Shown here: in pieces, positions 5,937 to 11,617 of the stretch
How the letters are laid out: every line of letters starts with the position of its first letter
How positions within the stretch are numbered: the stretch's first letter is position 1
NCBI GenBank assembly: GCA_905215445.1
Contig: CAJMPZ010000065.1
Coordinates: 1-11,617, forward strand
Direction of reading: 5' to 3'
Length of the DNA stretch: 11,617 nt
From: an uncultured bacterium
GTDB taxonomy: Bacteria; Actinomycetota; Coriobacteriia; Coriobacteriales; Coriobacteriaceae
Made by a program: the position numbers and the translations under genes
The notes under the pieces: generated by a model
Databases searched by the model: none
What the model saw: the letters and a program-made list of their open reading frames with translations, nothing else
What the model was told of the DNA's origin: nothing

Positions 5937-7832
5937 ATGGATGCTCGCGTCAAGCAGCTTGTAAATATGATCGAGGACGCTCAGCCTGTCGCTGTCGCGG
6001 TACTTGCCAAGCGTCTCGAGGTAAGCGAGCGCGCCGTGAGAAACTATATCCATCGCGCAAACGACAGCCTTGCAGGGGTTGCACGCATCGTTGGCAGCAA
6101 GGGGCAGTATCGTATCGATGTTGCACGTGCAGATGAGCTTGCTCGCTTGCTAGACGGTGCGGCTCTGGCCCATCCGGGCATTCCTGATACGCGCGATGGC
6201 CGTGTGTCCTTCCTTCTTAACGACCTCCTCATGCGGTCCCAGTGGGTGACGATTGAGGAGTATGCGGATTTACTCTACGTTTCGGCGCGAACTCTGTCCA
6301 ATGACATGCGTCTGGTAGAGCAGAAACTCGCCCAATTTGACTTAACGCTCGAAAAGCGCCCACGCTACGGAATCCGCGTTGCGGGCGGGGAGTCACAACG
6401 GCGCCTGTGCCTGGCCTCGCTGGTGAGGCCCGTGTTGCCCGACACCGACGATGCAAAGCTCGCCGAGCGCCTGCGGGCCATCGCCGCATGTGTGGACGAT
6501 GCCCTGACGGCCTCGCCCGTCACGGTGAGCTCGCTGGCATCCCGCAATCTCATCATGCATCTTTACATTGCTCTTGGCCGCATCGAGCAGGGCTGCTATG
6601 TCCCAGCTGCAGAATCGGACGTTCAAAAACTGGAGGGAACGCGCGAATACGCCGCGGCTTTCCAGATTGCCGCAAACATCAAGGATGCCCTGGGCGTGAG
6701 CATGCCCCGAGAAGAGGTTGCCTTTATCGCAATCCATTTGCTCGGCAGGGGCACGGGCGTGCCCGAGAAGGGCTCTGTCGTTATCTCGGACGAGATGTGG
6801 GAGATTGCTTCCGAGATGGTACGTGCGGTCAACGATGAGTTTAGGTTTGACTTTAGCGGCGATCTTGAACTTCGCATGAACCTTGCTCGGCATATCGGCC
6901 CTCTGGGCTATCGCCTTGAATATCACATGCATATGGATAACCCCATGCTGCCCGATATCAAGACGAGGTTTCCGTTGGCCTATTCGATGGCAGCTGGCAC
7001 CTCGCAGGTACTCGAGCGTCATTTTGGCAGCCAGCCCTCTGATGAAGAGCTCGGCTACATCGCCATGGCATTTGCCCTGGCCCTCGAGCAGCAAGCCGAC
7101 CAGCCGCGTCGCAAGCGCATCCTGATCGTGTGCGCCTCGGGAGCGGGAAGCGCCCGTATGCTCGAGCACCAGTACCGCAAGCAGTTTGGCATGTATATCG
7201 ATTCGATTGAGACATGCGATGTCGCCCGCGTGGGAACGTTCGATTTTTCGCACATCGACTACGTGTTCACAACGGTGCCGCTCAACGTCAAGTTGCCCGT
7301 GCCCGTCCGCGAGGCCGATTTCTTCTTGGAGACGAGCGATGTCAACGCTATCCGCAAGGTGCTGAGCGACGACACTGCGCAATCGGACTCCGTAAGCTCT
7401 TTCTTTAGCCGTGCCCTGTTCTTCAACCGCGTTGAGGCGTCGTCGAAGCAGGCCGTTCTCCGATATCTCTCCGAGCGCGCCGTCGAGAGCGGCCGTGTCG
7501 ATGCCCCGTTTGCCCAAGAGGTCGCCGAGCGCGAGAGCGCGAGTGCCACCTCGTTTGGCAATGGGGTAGCCATGCCCCATGGGATGCATCCCTTGAGCGC
7601 CGAGGCCTTTGTTACCGTGGGCCTGCTCGAACATCCCATTCTTTGGGACGAATACGGCCATGAGGTCGATATCGTCTTTATGGTGTCGTTTGCCCGGTCG
7701 GGCGGCGATGAGGCGCGGATCTTGAGCTCACTGCTCGCCGAGATCTTTATGGACCGCCAGGGGGTCGAGCGCCTACGCGAGCGCCGGTCCTGGCATGAGC
7801 TGATGGCGCTTGTGCAAGCGCATACGGCTTAA
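5937..7832 (+). CDS. licR: PRD-domain transcriptional activator with EIIB-like and EIIA domains (LicR/MtlR type)
   Basis: Regulator of a beta-glucoside PTS operon, controlled by phosphorylation from HPr and the PTS itself; cytoplasmic DNA-binding protein. 631 residues, the usual length. Domains: HTH_11 (about 1-60, VSERAVRNYIHRAN), a second Mga-type HTH (about 90-150, VSARTLSNDMRLVEQ), PRD1 (about 190-275, H208 and H267), PRD2 (about 290-390, H319), a galactitol-type EIIB-like domain (394-480, C399 in VCASGAGS) and a fructose/mannitol-type EIIA domain (490-628, H548 in AMPHG). Odd: the second PRD2 histidine, normally in YIALHF, is replaced in YIAMAF (A378), so one classical phosphorylation site is missing. 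A strong AGGAGG site supports the ATG. The licA, licB, licC and 6-phospho-beta-glucosidase genes follow on the same strand, so these are the likely targets. The symbol follows the Bacillus lic system; the exact sugar signal is inferred. Confidence 0.92.
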   Translation: MDARVKQLVNMIEDAQPVAVAVLAKRLEVSERAVRNYIHRANDSLAGVARIVGSKGQYRIDVARADELARLLDGAALAHPGIPDTRDGRVSFLLNDLLMRSQWVTIEEYADLLYVSARTLSNDMRLVEQKLAQFDLTLEKRPRYGIRVAGGESQRRLCLASLVRPVLPDTDDAKLAERLRAIAACVDDALTASPVTVSSLASRNLIMHLYIALGRIEQGCYVPAAESDVQKLEGTREYAAAFQIAANIKDALGVSMPREEVAFIAIHLLGRGTGVPEKGSVVISDEMWEIASEMVRAVNDEFRFDFSGDLELRMNLARHIGPLGYRLEYHMHMDNPMLPDIKTRFPLAYSMAAGTSQVLERHFGSQPSDEELGYIAMAFALALEQQADQPRRKRILIVCASGAGSARMLEHQYRKQFGMYIDSIETCDVARVGTFDFSHIDYVFTTVPLNVKLPVPVREADFFLETSDVNAIRKVLSDDTAQSDSVSSFFSRALFFNRVEASSKQAVLRYLSERAVESGRVDAPFAQEVAERESASATSFGNGVAMPHGMHPLSAEAFVTVGLLEHPILWDEYGHEVDIVFMVSFARSGGDEARILSSLLAEIFMDRQGVERLRERRSWHELMALVQAHTA

Positions 7833-7866
7833 GACTTCTTTTGTCGATAACCCTGTCTGTCTACCT

Positions 7867-7913
7867 GCAATAAACCTCGAGGATTGCGGGCGGGAGATAG
7901 GCGTTTCGAATAT
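7867..7913 (+). promoter_or_regulatory. Candidate operator/promoter between licR and licA
   Basis: The 119-base gap before licA holds a dyad GCAAT-AAA-CCTCGAGG-ATTGC (7867-7887) with one three-base asymmetry. A weak promoter-like pair TTGCGG (7884-7889) and GAATAT (7908-7913) has an 18-base spacer, so the dyad would border the -35, the usual place for an activator site. No terminator separates licR from licA, so read-through is also possible. This is inference from layout. Confidence 0.3.
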
Positions 7914-7951
7914 TCAAGTACAAACCAAACATCACGGGAGAGGAGACCGTT

Positions 7952-8278
7952 ATGGACGATCAGGGAACCGAGATGGTTTCGTTTCAGCTGGTCGCTGCAG
8001 CGGGAGAGGCACGCAGCCTTGCCTTCGAAGCCCTTGAAAAGGCAAAAGCGGGGGATTTTGACGCCGCCGCCAAACTCATGAAGCAGTCAAAGGATGCGGG
8101 AATCAAGGCTCACCACATTCAAACGCAGCTGCTTTCGACTGAGGCAGCGGGCGAGCATCTGTCGGTGGATGTGTTGCTGGTCCATGCTCAGGACCACCTC
8201 ATGTGCTCCATGCTTGCTCAGGAGCTCGTGCAGGAGCTGATCTGCCTGTATGAGTGCACTGCAACCAAGAACGCCTAG
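7952..8278 (+). CDS. licA: PTS lactose/cellobiose-family enzyme IIA
   Basis: Soluble phosphocarrier that takes the phosphate from HPr-His and hands it to IIB during beta-glucoside uptake. 108 residues, typical of the trimeric all-helical IIA-Lac/Cel fold. The signature KAHHIQTQLL (52-61) and VHAQDHLM (77-84) are present. H78 is the phosphorylated histidine and D81 the buried metal-binding aspartate, at the same numbers as in the lactococcal lactose IIA. The ATG at 7952 follows GGGAGAGGAG. It is the first gene of the transporter set, 119 bases after licR and 46 bases before licB. The family is certain; cellobiose-type substrate is inferred from the neighbouring IIC and 6-phospho-beta-glucosidase. 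celC and chbA are equivalent names. Confidence 0.95.
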   Translation: MDDQGTEMVSFQLVAAAGEARSLAFEALEKAKAGDFDAAAKLMKQSKDAGIKAHHIQTQLLSTEAAGEHLSVDVLLVHAQDHLMCSMLAQELVQELICLYECTATKNA

Positions 8279-8311
8279 CGGCGTGCGGTGACTATCCAAC
8301 CAATCAATGCG

Positions 8312-8324
8312 AAGGGAATCCCTT
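8312..8324 (+). promoter_or_regulatory. Ribosome binding site of licB inside a small inverted repeat
   Basis: AAGGGA (8312-8317), one base, then TCCCTT (8319-8324) directly before the ATG at 8325. The purine-rich half is the ribosome site and sets this start over the in-frame ATG at 8307. The other half could pair with it (AAGGG/CCCTT, three-base loop) and lower translation slightly. Confidence 0.5.
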
Positions 8325-8618
8325 ATGAAGATCCTTCTTGTTTGCGCAGCTGGTCTGTCTACAAGCATTCTGATGAAGAAACTCGAGAAATATGCGGAGC
8401 AAAACGGCATCGAGCTCGATATCGATGCGGTGGGTATCGGCGAGTATCAGGAGACGTGCGCCAATTATGACGTGCTGCTCTTGGGGCCGCAGGTGTCCTA
8501 CCAGCTCAACACCGTCAAGCAGGGGAGCGGTAAGCCGACCGCGGTCATCCCCGCACAGGACTACGGCATGGGCAACGCCGCCAACGTGCTGGCACTCGCC
8601 CAGTCGCTGTTGGGTTAG
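8325..8618 (+). CDS. licB: PTS lactose/cellobiose-family enzyme IIB
   Basis: Small cytoplasmic protein that receives phosphate from IIA on a cysteine and passes it to the sugar bound by IIC. 97 residues, close to the usual ~100. MKILLVCAAGLSTSILM holds the active-site C7 in the CxxGxST P-loop-like motif of the IIB-cellobiose family. A conserved DVLLLGPQVSYQL stretch follows near the middle, and the C-terminus PAQDYGMGNAANVLALAQSLLG is typical. The start at 8325 has AAGGGA in front; starting at 8307 would add six residues before the beta-strand that carries the motif. Its stop overlaps the ribosome site of licC, implying coupled translation. The family is certain. Confidence 0.95.
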   Translation: MKILLVCAAGLSTSILMKKLEKYAEQNGIELDIDAVGIGEYQETCANYDVLLLGPQVSYQLNTVKQGSGKPTAVIPAQDYGMGNAANVLALAQSLLG

Positions 8619-8627
8619 GAGGCGACC

Positions 8628-9977
8628 ATGGAGAAGTTCATGACCCTGCTTCAGGAAAAACTGACCCCTATCGCCAATTTCTGCGGCACCGAGCGCCACT
8701 TTGCCTCCATGCAAAAGGGCTTTATGAGCGCGATCAGCTTCATCTTGGTATCTGCCGTCTTTATGATCCTCGCCAACCCGCCGGTCACGGCCGACCTGGT
8801 GGCGCAGGGCGGGTTCTGGTCCGTCTTTGGCCCTTGGCTCGATTTTGCGACGGCCAATAAGCTCACGCTGCTCATCCCCTTCAATATGACGATGGGCATA
8901 CTGTCGGTGATCGTGACGTTCGCAATCGCCTATAACCTGGCGGGCACCTACAAGATGCCCAAGCTTAACGCCGGCATGACCTCGCTGGTGATGTTCCTGA
9001 TCGCCGCGGCGCCGTCGTCCTACTACCAGCTTGCTGACGAGTCCGTGCTCCAGGCGGTCCCCTGCACCTATCTGGGTGCGCAGGGCCTGTTTACCGCCAT
9101 CATCGTTGCCTTGGTCTCCGTCGAGGTCACGCGCTTCTGCCAGACCAAGGGCATCACCATCAAGATGCCCGATGGCGTGCCGCCGTTTTTGTCCGAAACC
9201 TTTGGCGCCATCGTACCTATGCTCGCCAACATCCTCATCTTCTTTGGCGGCAACCTGCTGATCCAGATGATCGATCCCGCGCTGTCCATCCCCTCGGTTA
9301 TCGAGAAGCTGCTCGCTGCCCCGCTTTCCGTCGCAGTTGACTCTGTGCCCGGCGCACTGCTTATCTGCTTCATGACTCTGCTGTTTTGGTGCTTTGGCGT
9401 CCACGGCAACATGATCGTAATGCCCATCACCGCCCCGGTCTCGCTTGCCGCCTTTGCCGCCAACGCCTCGCTCTATGCTGCCGGGCAGCCGCTTGAGTTC
9501 CACCCGGTGCTCATGTCGTTGGCCATCAACCTCATCGGCGGCACGGGTAATACGTTCTCTTTTGTGGCGCTCTGCGCGTTTAGGGCAAAGTCGCAGCAGC
9601 TCAAGGCATTTGGCAGGGCATCGATCGTGCCGAGCTTCTTCCGTATCTCCGAGCCCGCGATCTTCGGCGCGCCCATCATCTTCAACCCGATCCTCATGAT
9701 TCCGTTTGTGCTAGGCGGCATGATCTCGGCCCTGCTGTATTGGGGTGCGGTCTCACTGGGTCTTGTCTCTAACTTCTACATCTTGGTGAGCGGCACGTTC
9801 CCCATCTTCGTTCAGGGCTTTGTCCAGTGCCTCGACCCGCGCATCTGGGTGTTTACGATCGTTTTGATCGTGGTCATGGCTGTGGTCTGGTACCCGTTCT
9901 TTAAGGTGTACGATAATCAGCTCCTGGCTCAGGAGCAGGAGAACGCCGCGGCAGCTTCTGCCGAGGATGCTGAGTAG
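8628..9977 (+). CDS. licC: PTS lactose/cellobiose-family enzyme IIC (permease)
   Basis: Inner-membrane channel that binds the beta-glucoside and presents it for phosphorylation by IIB. 449 residues, normal for the CelB/ChbC-type family. It is strongly hydrophobic, with about ten membrane segments (for example 32-50, 81-105, 115-130, 150-170, 195-215, 243-256, 355-380, 406-422). Conserved sites: PDGVPPFLSETF (181-192), FGVHGNM (256-262, H259) and ISEPAIFGAPIIFNP (340-354, E342), the loop thought to bind sugar and await phosphate. The charged, alanine-rich tail (432-449) is probably cytoplasmic. ATG 8628 follows AGGAGG (8617-8622), which overlaps the licB stop. It lies next to the 6-phospho-beta-glucosidase gene. 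The family is certain; the sugar (cellobiose, gentiobiose or an aryl-glucoside) cannot be fixed from sequence alone. Confidence 0.95.
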   Translation: MEKFMTLLQEKLTPIANFCGTERHFASMQKGFMSAISFILVSAVFMILANPPVTADLVAQGGFWSVFGPWLDFATANKLTLLIPFNMTMGILSVIVTFAIAYNLAGTYKMPKLNAGMTSLVMFLIAAAPSSYYQLADESVLQAVPCTYLGAQGLFTAIIVALVSVEVTRFCQTKGITIKMPDGVPPFLSETFGAIVPMLANILIFFGGNLLIQMIDPALSIPSVIEKLLAAPLSVAVDSVPGALLICFMTLLFWCFGVHGNMIVMPITAPVSLAAFAANASLYAAGQPLEFHPVLMSLAINLIGGTGNTFSFVALCAFRAKSQQLKAFGRASIVPSFFRISEPAIFGAPIIFNPILMIPFVLGGMISALLYWGAVSLGLVSNFYILVSGTFPIFVQGFVQCLDPRIWVFTIVLIVVMAVVWYPFFKVYDNQLLAQEQENAAAASAEDAE

Positions 9978-9978
9978 C

Positions 9979-11433
9979 ATGAGTTGCTTTGACAGAACGT
10001 CTGCCGCCGGTATGCCCGAGGGCTTTTTGTGGGGTGGTGCCCTCGCCGCCAACCAGGCCGAAGGGGGCTGGAACGAGGGCGGCCGCGGCATGTCGCACTC
10101 CGACCTGATCCCACAGGGTTCCGACCGCTGGGATGTAATGTTTGGCAGGCAAAAGCCCGTGGACGATCCGGACAGGCTGTATCCATGCCGCTGGGGCAAC
10201 GACTTCTTCCATCATTGGCACGAGGATGTCGAGCTCTTTGCCGAGATGGGCTTTAAGTGCCTGCGTCTTTCAATTTGCTGGAGCCGTATTTTTCCCACAG
10301 GGATGGAGGCCGAGCCCAACGGCGAGGGCTTGGAGTTTTACCGTCAGGTATTCGAGGCGCTGCGCGAGCATGGAATCGAGCCGCTTGTGACGCTGTCGCA
10401 CTACGACTATCCGTTGGCTCTGGTCGAGCGCTATGGTGGCTGGCAAAGCCGAGAGATGATCGAGCGGTATGCGCACTACGTCGAGACCGTCGGACGCGCG
10501 TACCAGGGCCTCGTGCGTTATTGGCTTACGTTCAACGAGATCAACAGCGTGGCGCTGTCCTATCTCAACGCGGGTGTCACGCTCGAGGATGAGCGTGACC
10601 GTGCAGCCGTGACTGCGGCGTTCTCGCACCATATGTTTATGGCGAGCGCTCGCGCTGTCGAGATTCTGCACAAGATCGATCCCGCAAACAAGGTGGGTTG
10701 CATGGTCGCTGCCGGTGCGACCTATCCGTACCGTTGTGCGCCCGAGGACGTATGGCTTGCGTATGAGGAGGACCGCGGCCGCTACTTCTACACAGACGTG
10801 ATGGCTGCGGGCGCCTATCCTGCTTGGAAGCTGCGTGCACTCGAGAAAGAGGGTGTTCACGTGCCCTTTGAGCCGGGCGATACGGAGTATCTGGCAGAGC
10901 ATACGGTCGACTTCATCTCGTTCTCGTACTATTGCTCGCGCTTGGTGTGCGCCGATGATCAGGTGATCGCCGAGAAGGCGGAGGGCAACGTGTTCCCGAC
11001 GCTGCGCAATCCGTACCTCAAGGATAAAGAGACTGCCTGGAAGTGGCAGATCGATGCGCTGGGTTTGCGCGTGACGCTTGCCGGCTACCACGATCGTTAC
11101 CATCTTCCGCTCTTTATCGCCGAGAACGGTGTGGGCGGACTCGATGCGCTGGAAGACGGCAAAGTCCACGATGCGTATCATATTGATTACCTGCGAAGGC
11201 ATATTCTTGCGCTGCGCGATGCAATTGTCGAGGACGGTGTTGACCTGATGGGATACACGCCGTGGGGCTGTATCGATTTGGTGTCGGCCTCGACGGGGCA
11301 GATGAAGAAGCGCTATGGCTTTGTTTATGTTGATGCCGATGATATGGGCAAAGGCACGTTCGATCGCTACCGAAAGGACAGCTTCTGCTGGTACCAAAAG
11401 GTCATTGCATCAAATGGCGAGGACTTGAGTTAA
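9979..11433 (+). CDS. bglA: 6-phospho-beta-glucosidase, glycoside hydrolase family 1
   Basis: Hydrolyses the 6-phosphorylated beta-glucoside made by the PTS into glucose 6-phosphate and glucose or an aglycone; cytoplasmic TIM barrel. 484 residues, usual for the family. The N-terminus PEGFLWGGALAANQAEGG (13-30) is the GH1 opening signature. The acid/base is E187 in TFNEIN and the nucleophile E382 in IAENG. The phosphate-binding triad S438, K444 and Y446 in SASTGQMKKRYGF marks it as a phospho-glycosidase and not a plain beta-glucosidase. Start: an ATG at 9967 overlaps licC but has no room for a ribosome site; the ATG at 9979, one base after the licC stop, has GAGG at 9963-9966 and is preferred; an ATG at 10012 has none. 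It is the last gene before a strong terminator. Unlike Bacillus licH, which is family GH4, this enzyme is GH1. Function is secure, the symbol less so. Confidence 0.95.
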   Translation: MSCFDRTSAAGMPEGFLWGGALAANQAEGGWNEGGRGMSHSDLIPQGSDRWDVMFGRQKPVDDPDRLYPCRWGNDFFHHWHEDVELFAEMGFKCLRLSICWSRIFPTGMEAEPNGEGLEFYRQVFEALREHGIEPLVTLSHYDYPLALVERYGGWQSREMIERYAHYVETVGRAYQGLVRYWLTFNEINSVALSYLNAGVTLEDERDRAAVTAAFSHHMFMASARAVEILHKIDPANKVGCMVAAGATYPYRCAPEDVWLAYEEDRGRYFYTDVMAAGAYPAWKLRALEKEGVHVPFEPGDTEYLAEHTVDFISFSYYCSRLVCADDQVIAEKAEGNVFPTLRNPYLKDKETAWKWQIDALGLRVTLAGYHDRYHLPLFIAENGVGGLDALEDGKVHDAYHIDYLRRHILALRDAIVEDGVDLMGYTPWGCIDLVSASTGQMKKRYGFVYVDADDMGKGTFDRYRKDSFCWYQKVIASNGEDLS

Positions 11434-11449
11434 CTCTTGCAGGTCTGTT

Positions 11450-11483
11450 GCCCCCGCGGTCCGCTTCGGCCGCGGGGGCTTTT
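11450..11483 (+). terminator. Rho-independent terminator of the beta-glucoside operon
   Basis: Stem GCCCCCGCGG (11450-11459) with CCGCGGGGGC (11470-11479), ten-base loop TCCGCTTCGG, and T-run 11480-11483. It lies 16 bases after the beta-glucosidase stop. It is a near copy of the arcC terminator. Confidence 0.92.
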
Positions 11484-11563
11484 GCTATTTACCTAGTCCC
11501 CGATGAGACCCTCATTCTGTGGGTAGTCATTGGGTGTTCCTATAGTTTTGTCAACCTTCGACG
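11484..11563. repeat. Repeat-motif remnant: TGCTATTTACCTAGTC and TAGTCATTGGG
   Basis: Directly after the terminator comes TGCTATTTACCTAGTC, as after arcC (one base different). The sequence then diverges (CCCGATGAG-ACC-CTCATT hairpin), and TAGTCATTGGG appears at 11524-11534. This is the end motif of the 5612-5762 element, but it breaks off before GAC. The stretch 11535-11563 is unlike the element and probably belongs to what lies to its right. Confidence 0.5.
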
Positions 11564-11617
11564 CTACTCCCGGTAGGGCACCCGGTCGCGCATCACGGCG
11601 TATATCGCCCTGAGCCG
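11564..11617 (-). CDS. C-terminal end of a probable IS110-type transposase (rest outside window)
   Basis: The minus strand from the window edge to a TAG at 11566-11564 encodes 17 residues, RLRAIYAVMRDRVPYRE. The pattern of a hydrophobic helix, A-V-M-R-D, then a near-terminal P-Y resembles the last residues of IS110/IS116/IS902 transposases (commonly ...A-M-L-R-D-G-x-P-Y). Only this tail is visible, so the family is a guess from a short motif. Codons are G/C-rich. The neighbouring repeat motif TAGTCATTGGG is broken 30 bases beyond the stop, which fits an element inserted into a repeat. It could also be any other minus-strand gene end. Confidence 0.35.
   Translation of the reverse strand, partial: RLRAIYAVMRDRVPYRE

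Noticed and set aside
6393..7661. 422-residue minus-strand frame opposite licR
   Set aside because: Antisense shadow of the PRD regulator; no recognisable domain and no ribosome site.
8304..9503. 399-residue minus-strand frame opposite licB and licC
   Set aside because: Composition is dominated by G, R, H and D as expected from antisense of hydrophobic codons; it overlaps two certain PTS genes.
10270..11397. 375-residue minus-strand frame opposite the GH1 gene
   Set aside because: Antisense shadow; the plus strand has all GH1 catalytic motifs.

Overview
The window looks like a chromosomal stretch of a high-GC, anaerobic, gut-type actinobacterium of the Coriobacteriia, most like Collinsella. 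This is inferred from the G/C-rich third codon positions, a long single-chain pyruvate:ferredoxin oxidoreductase, a catabolic carbamate kinase and a beta-glucoside PTS operon. No rRNA or other taxonomic marker is present, so the assignment is an inference.

Layout, left to right. (1) 1-2207: the C-terminal ~734 residues of a plus-strand pyruvate:ferredoxin/flavodoxin oxidoreductase (nifJ), cut by the window start. It is followed by a strong terminator nested inside a larger 126-bp palindrome (2218-2343). (2) 2487-3848: a minus-strand ATPase of the AAA_14/DUF4143 type with more A/T-rich codons than its neighbours. Its promoter region holds 34-bp tandem repeats that contain small dyads. Directly behind the repeats is a coding-like minus-strand remnant (3956-4174) with no good start. 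(3) 4175-5503: an A/T-rich leader and a stand-alone carbamate kinase (arcC), ended by a terminator. (4) 5612-5762: a 151-bp MITE/REP-like element with 14-bp terminal inverted repeats and six GGGAC/GTCCC motifs. (5) 5937-11433: a beta-glucoside utilisation cluster: licR-type PRD activator, PTS IIA, IIB and IIC of the lactose/cellobiose family, and a GH1 6-phospho-beta-glucosidase, ended by a terminator. (6) 11484-11617: a second copy of the repeat motif TAGTCATTGGG, and at the edge the last 17 codons of a minus-strand reading frame that resembles an IS110-type transposase C-terminus.

How the genes work together: LicR should sense PTS phosphorylation and control the transporter genes. IIA-IIB-IIC import and phosphorylate a beta-glucoside (cellobiose-like). 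The GH1 enzyme splits the phosphorylated sugar to glucose 6-phosphate plus glucose or an aglycone. Glycolysis then yields pyruvate, which NifJ oxidises to acetyl-CoA with reduction of ferredoxin or flavodoxin. ArcC makes ATP from carbamoyl phosphate, but no arginine deiminase partner is in view.

Most of the unusual content is between the genes: nested palindromes, a terminator module used twice, a MITE-like repeat family that a mobile element may have targeted, and an apparent rearrangement scar beside the AAA ATPase.
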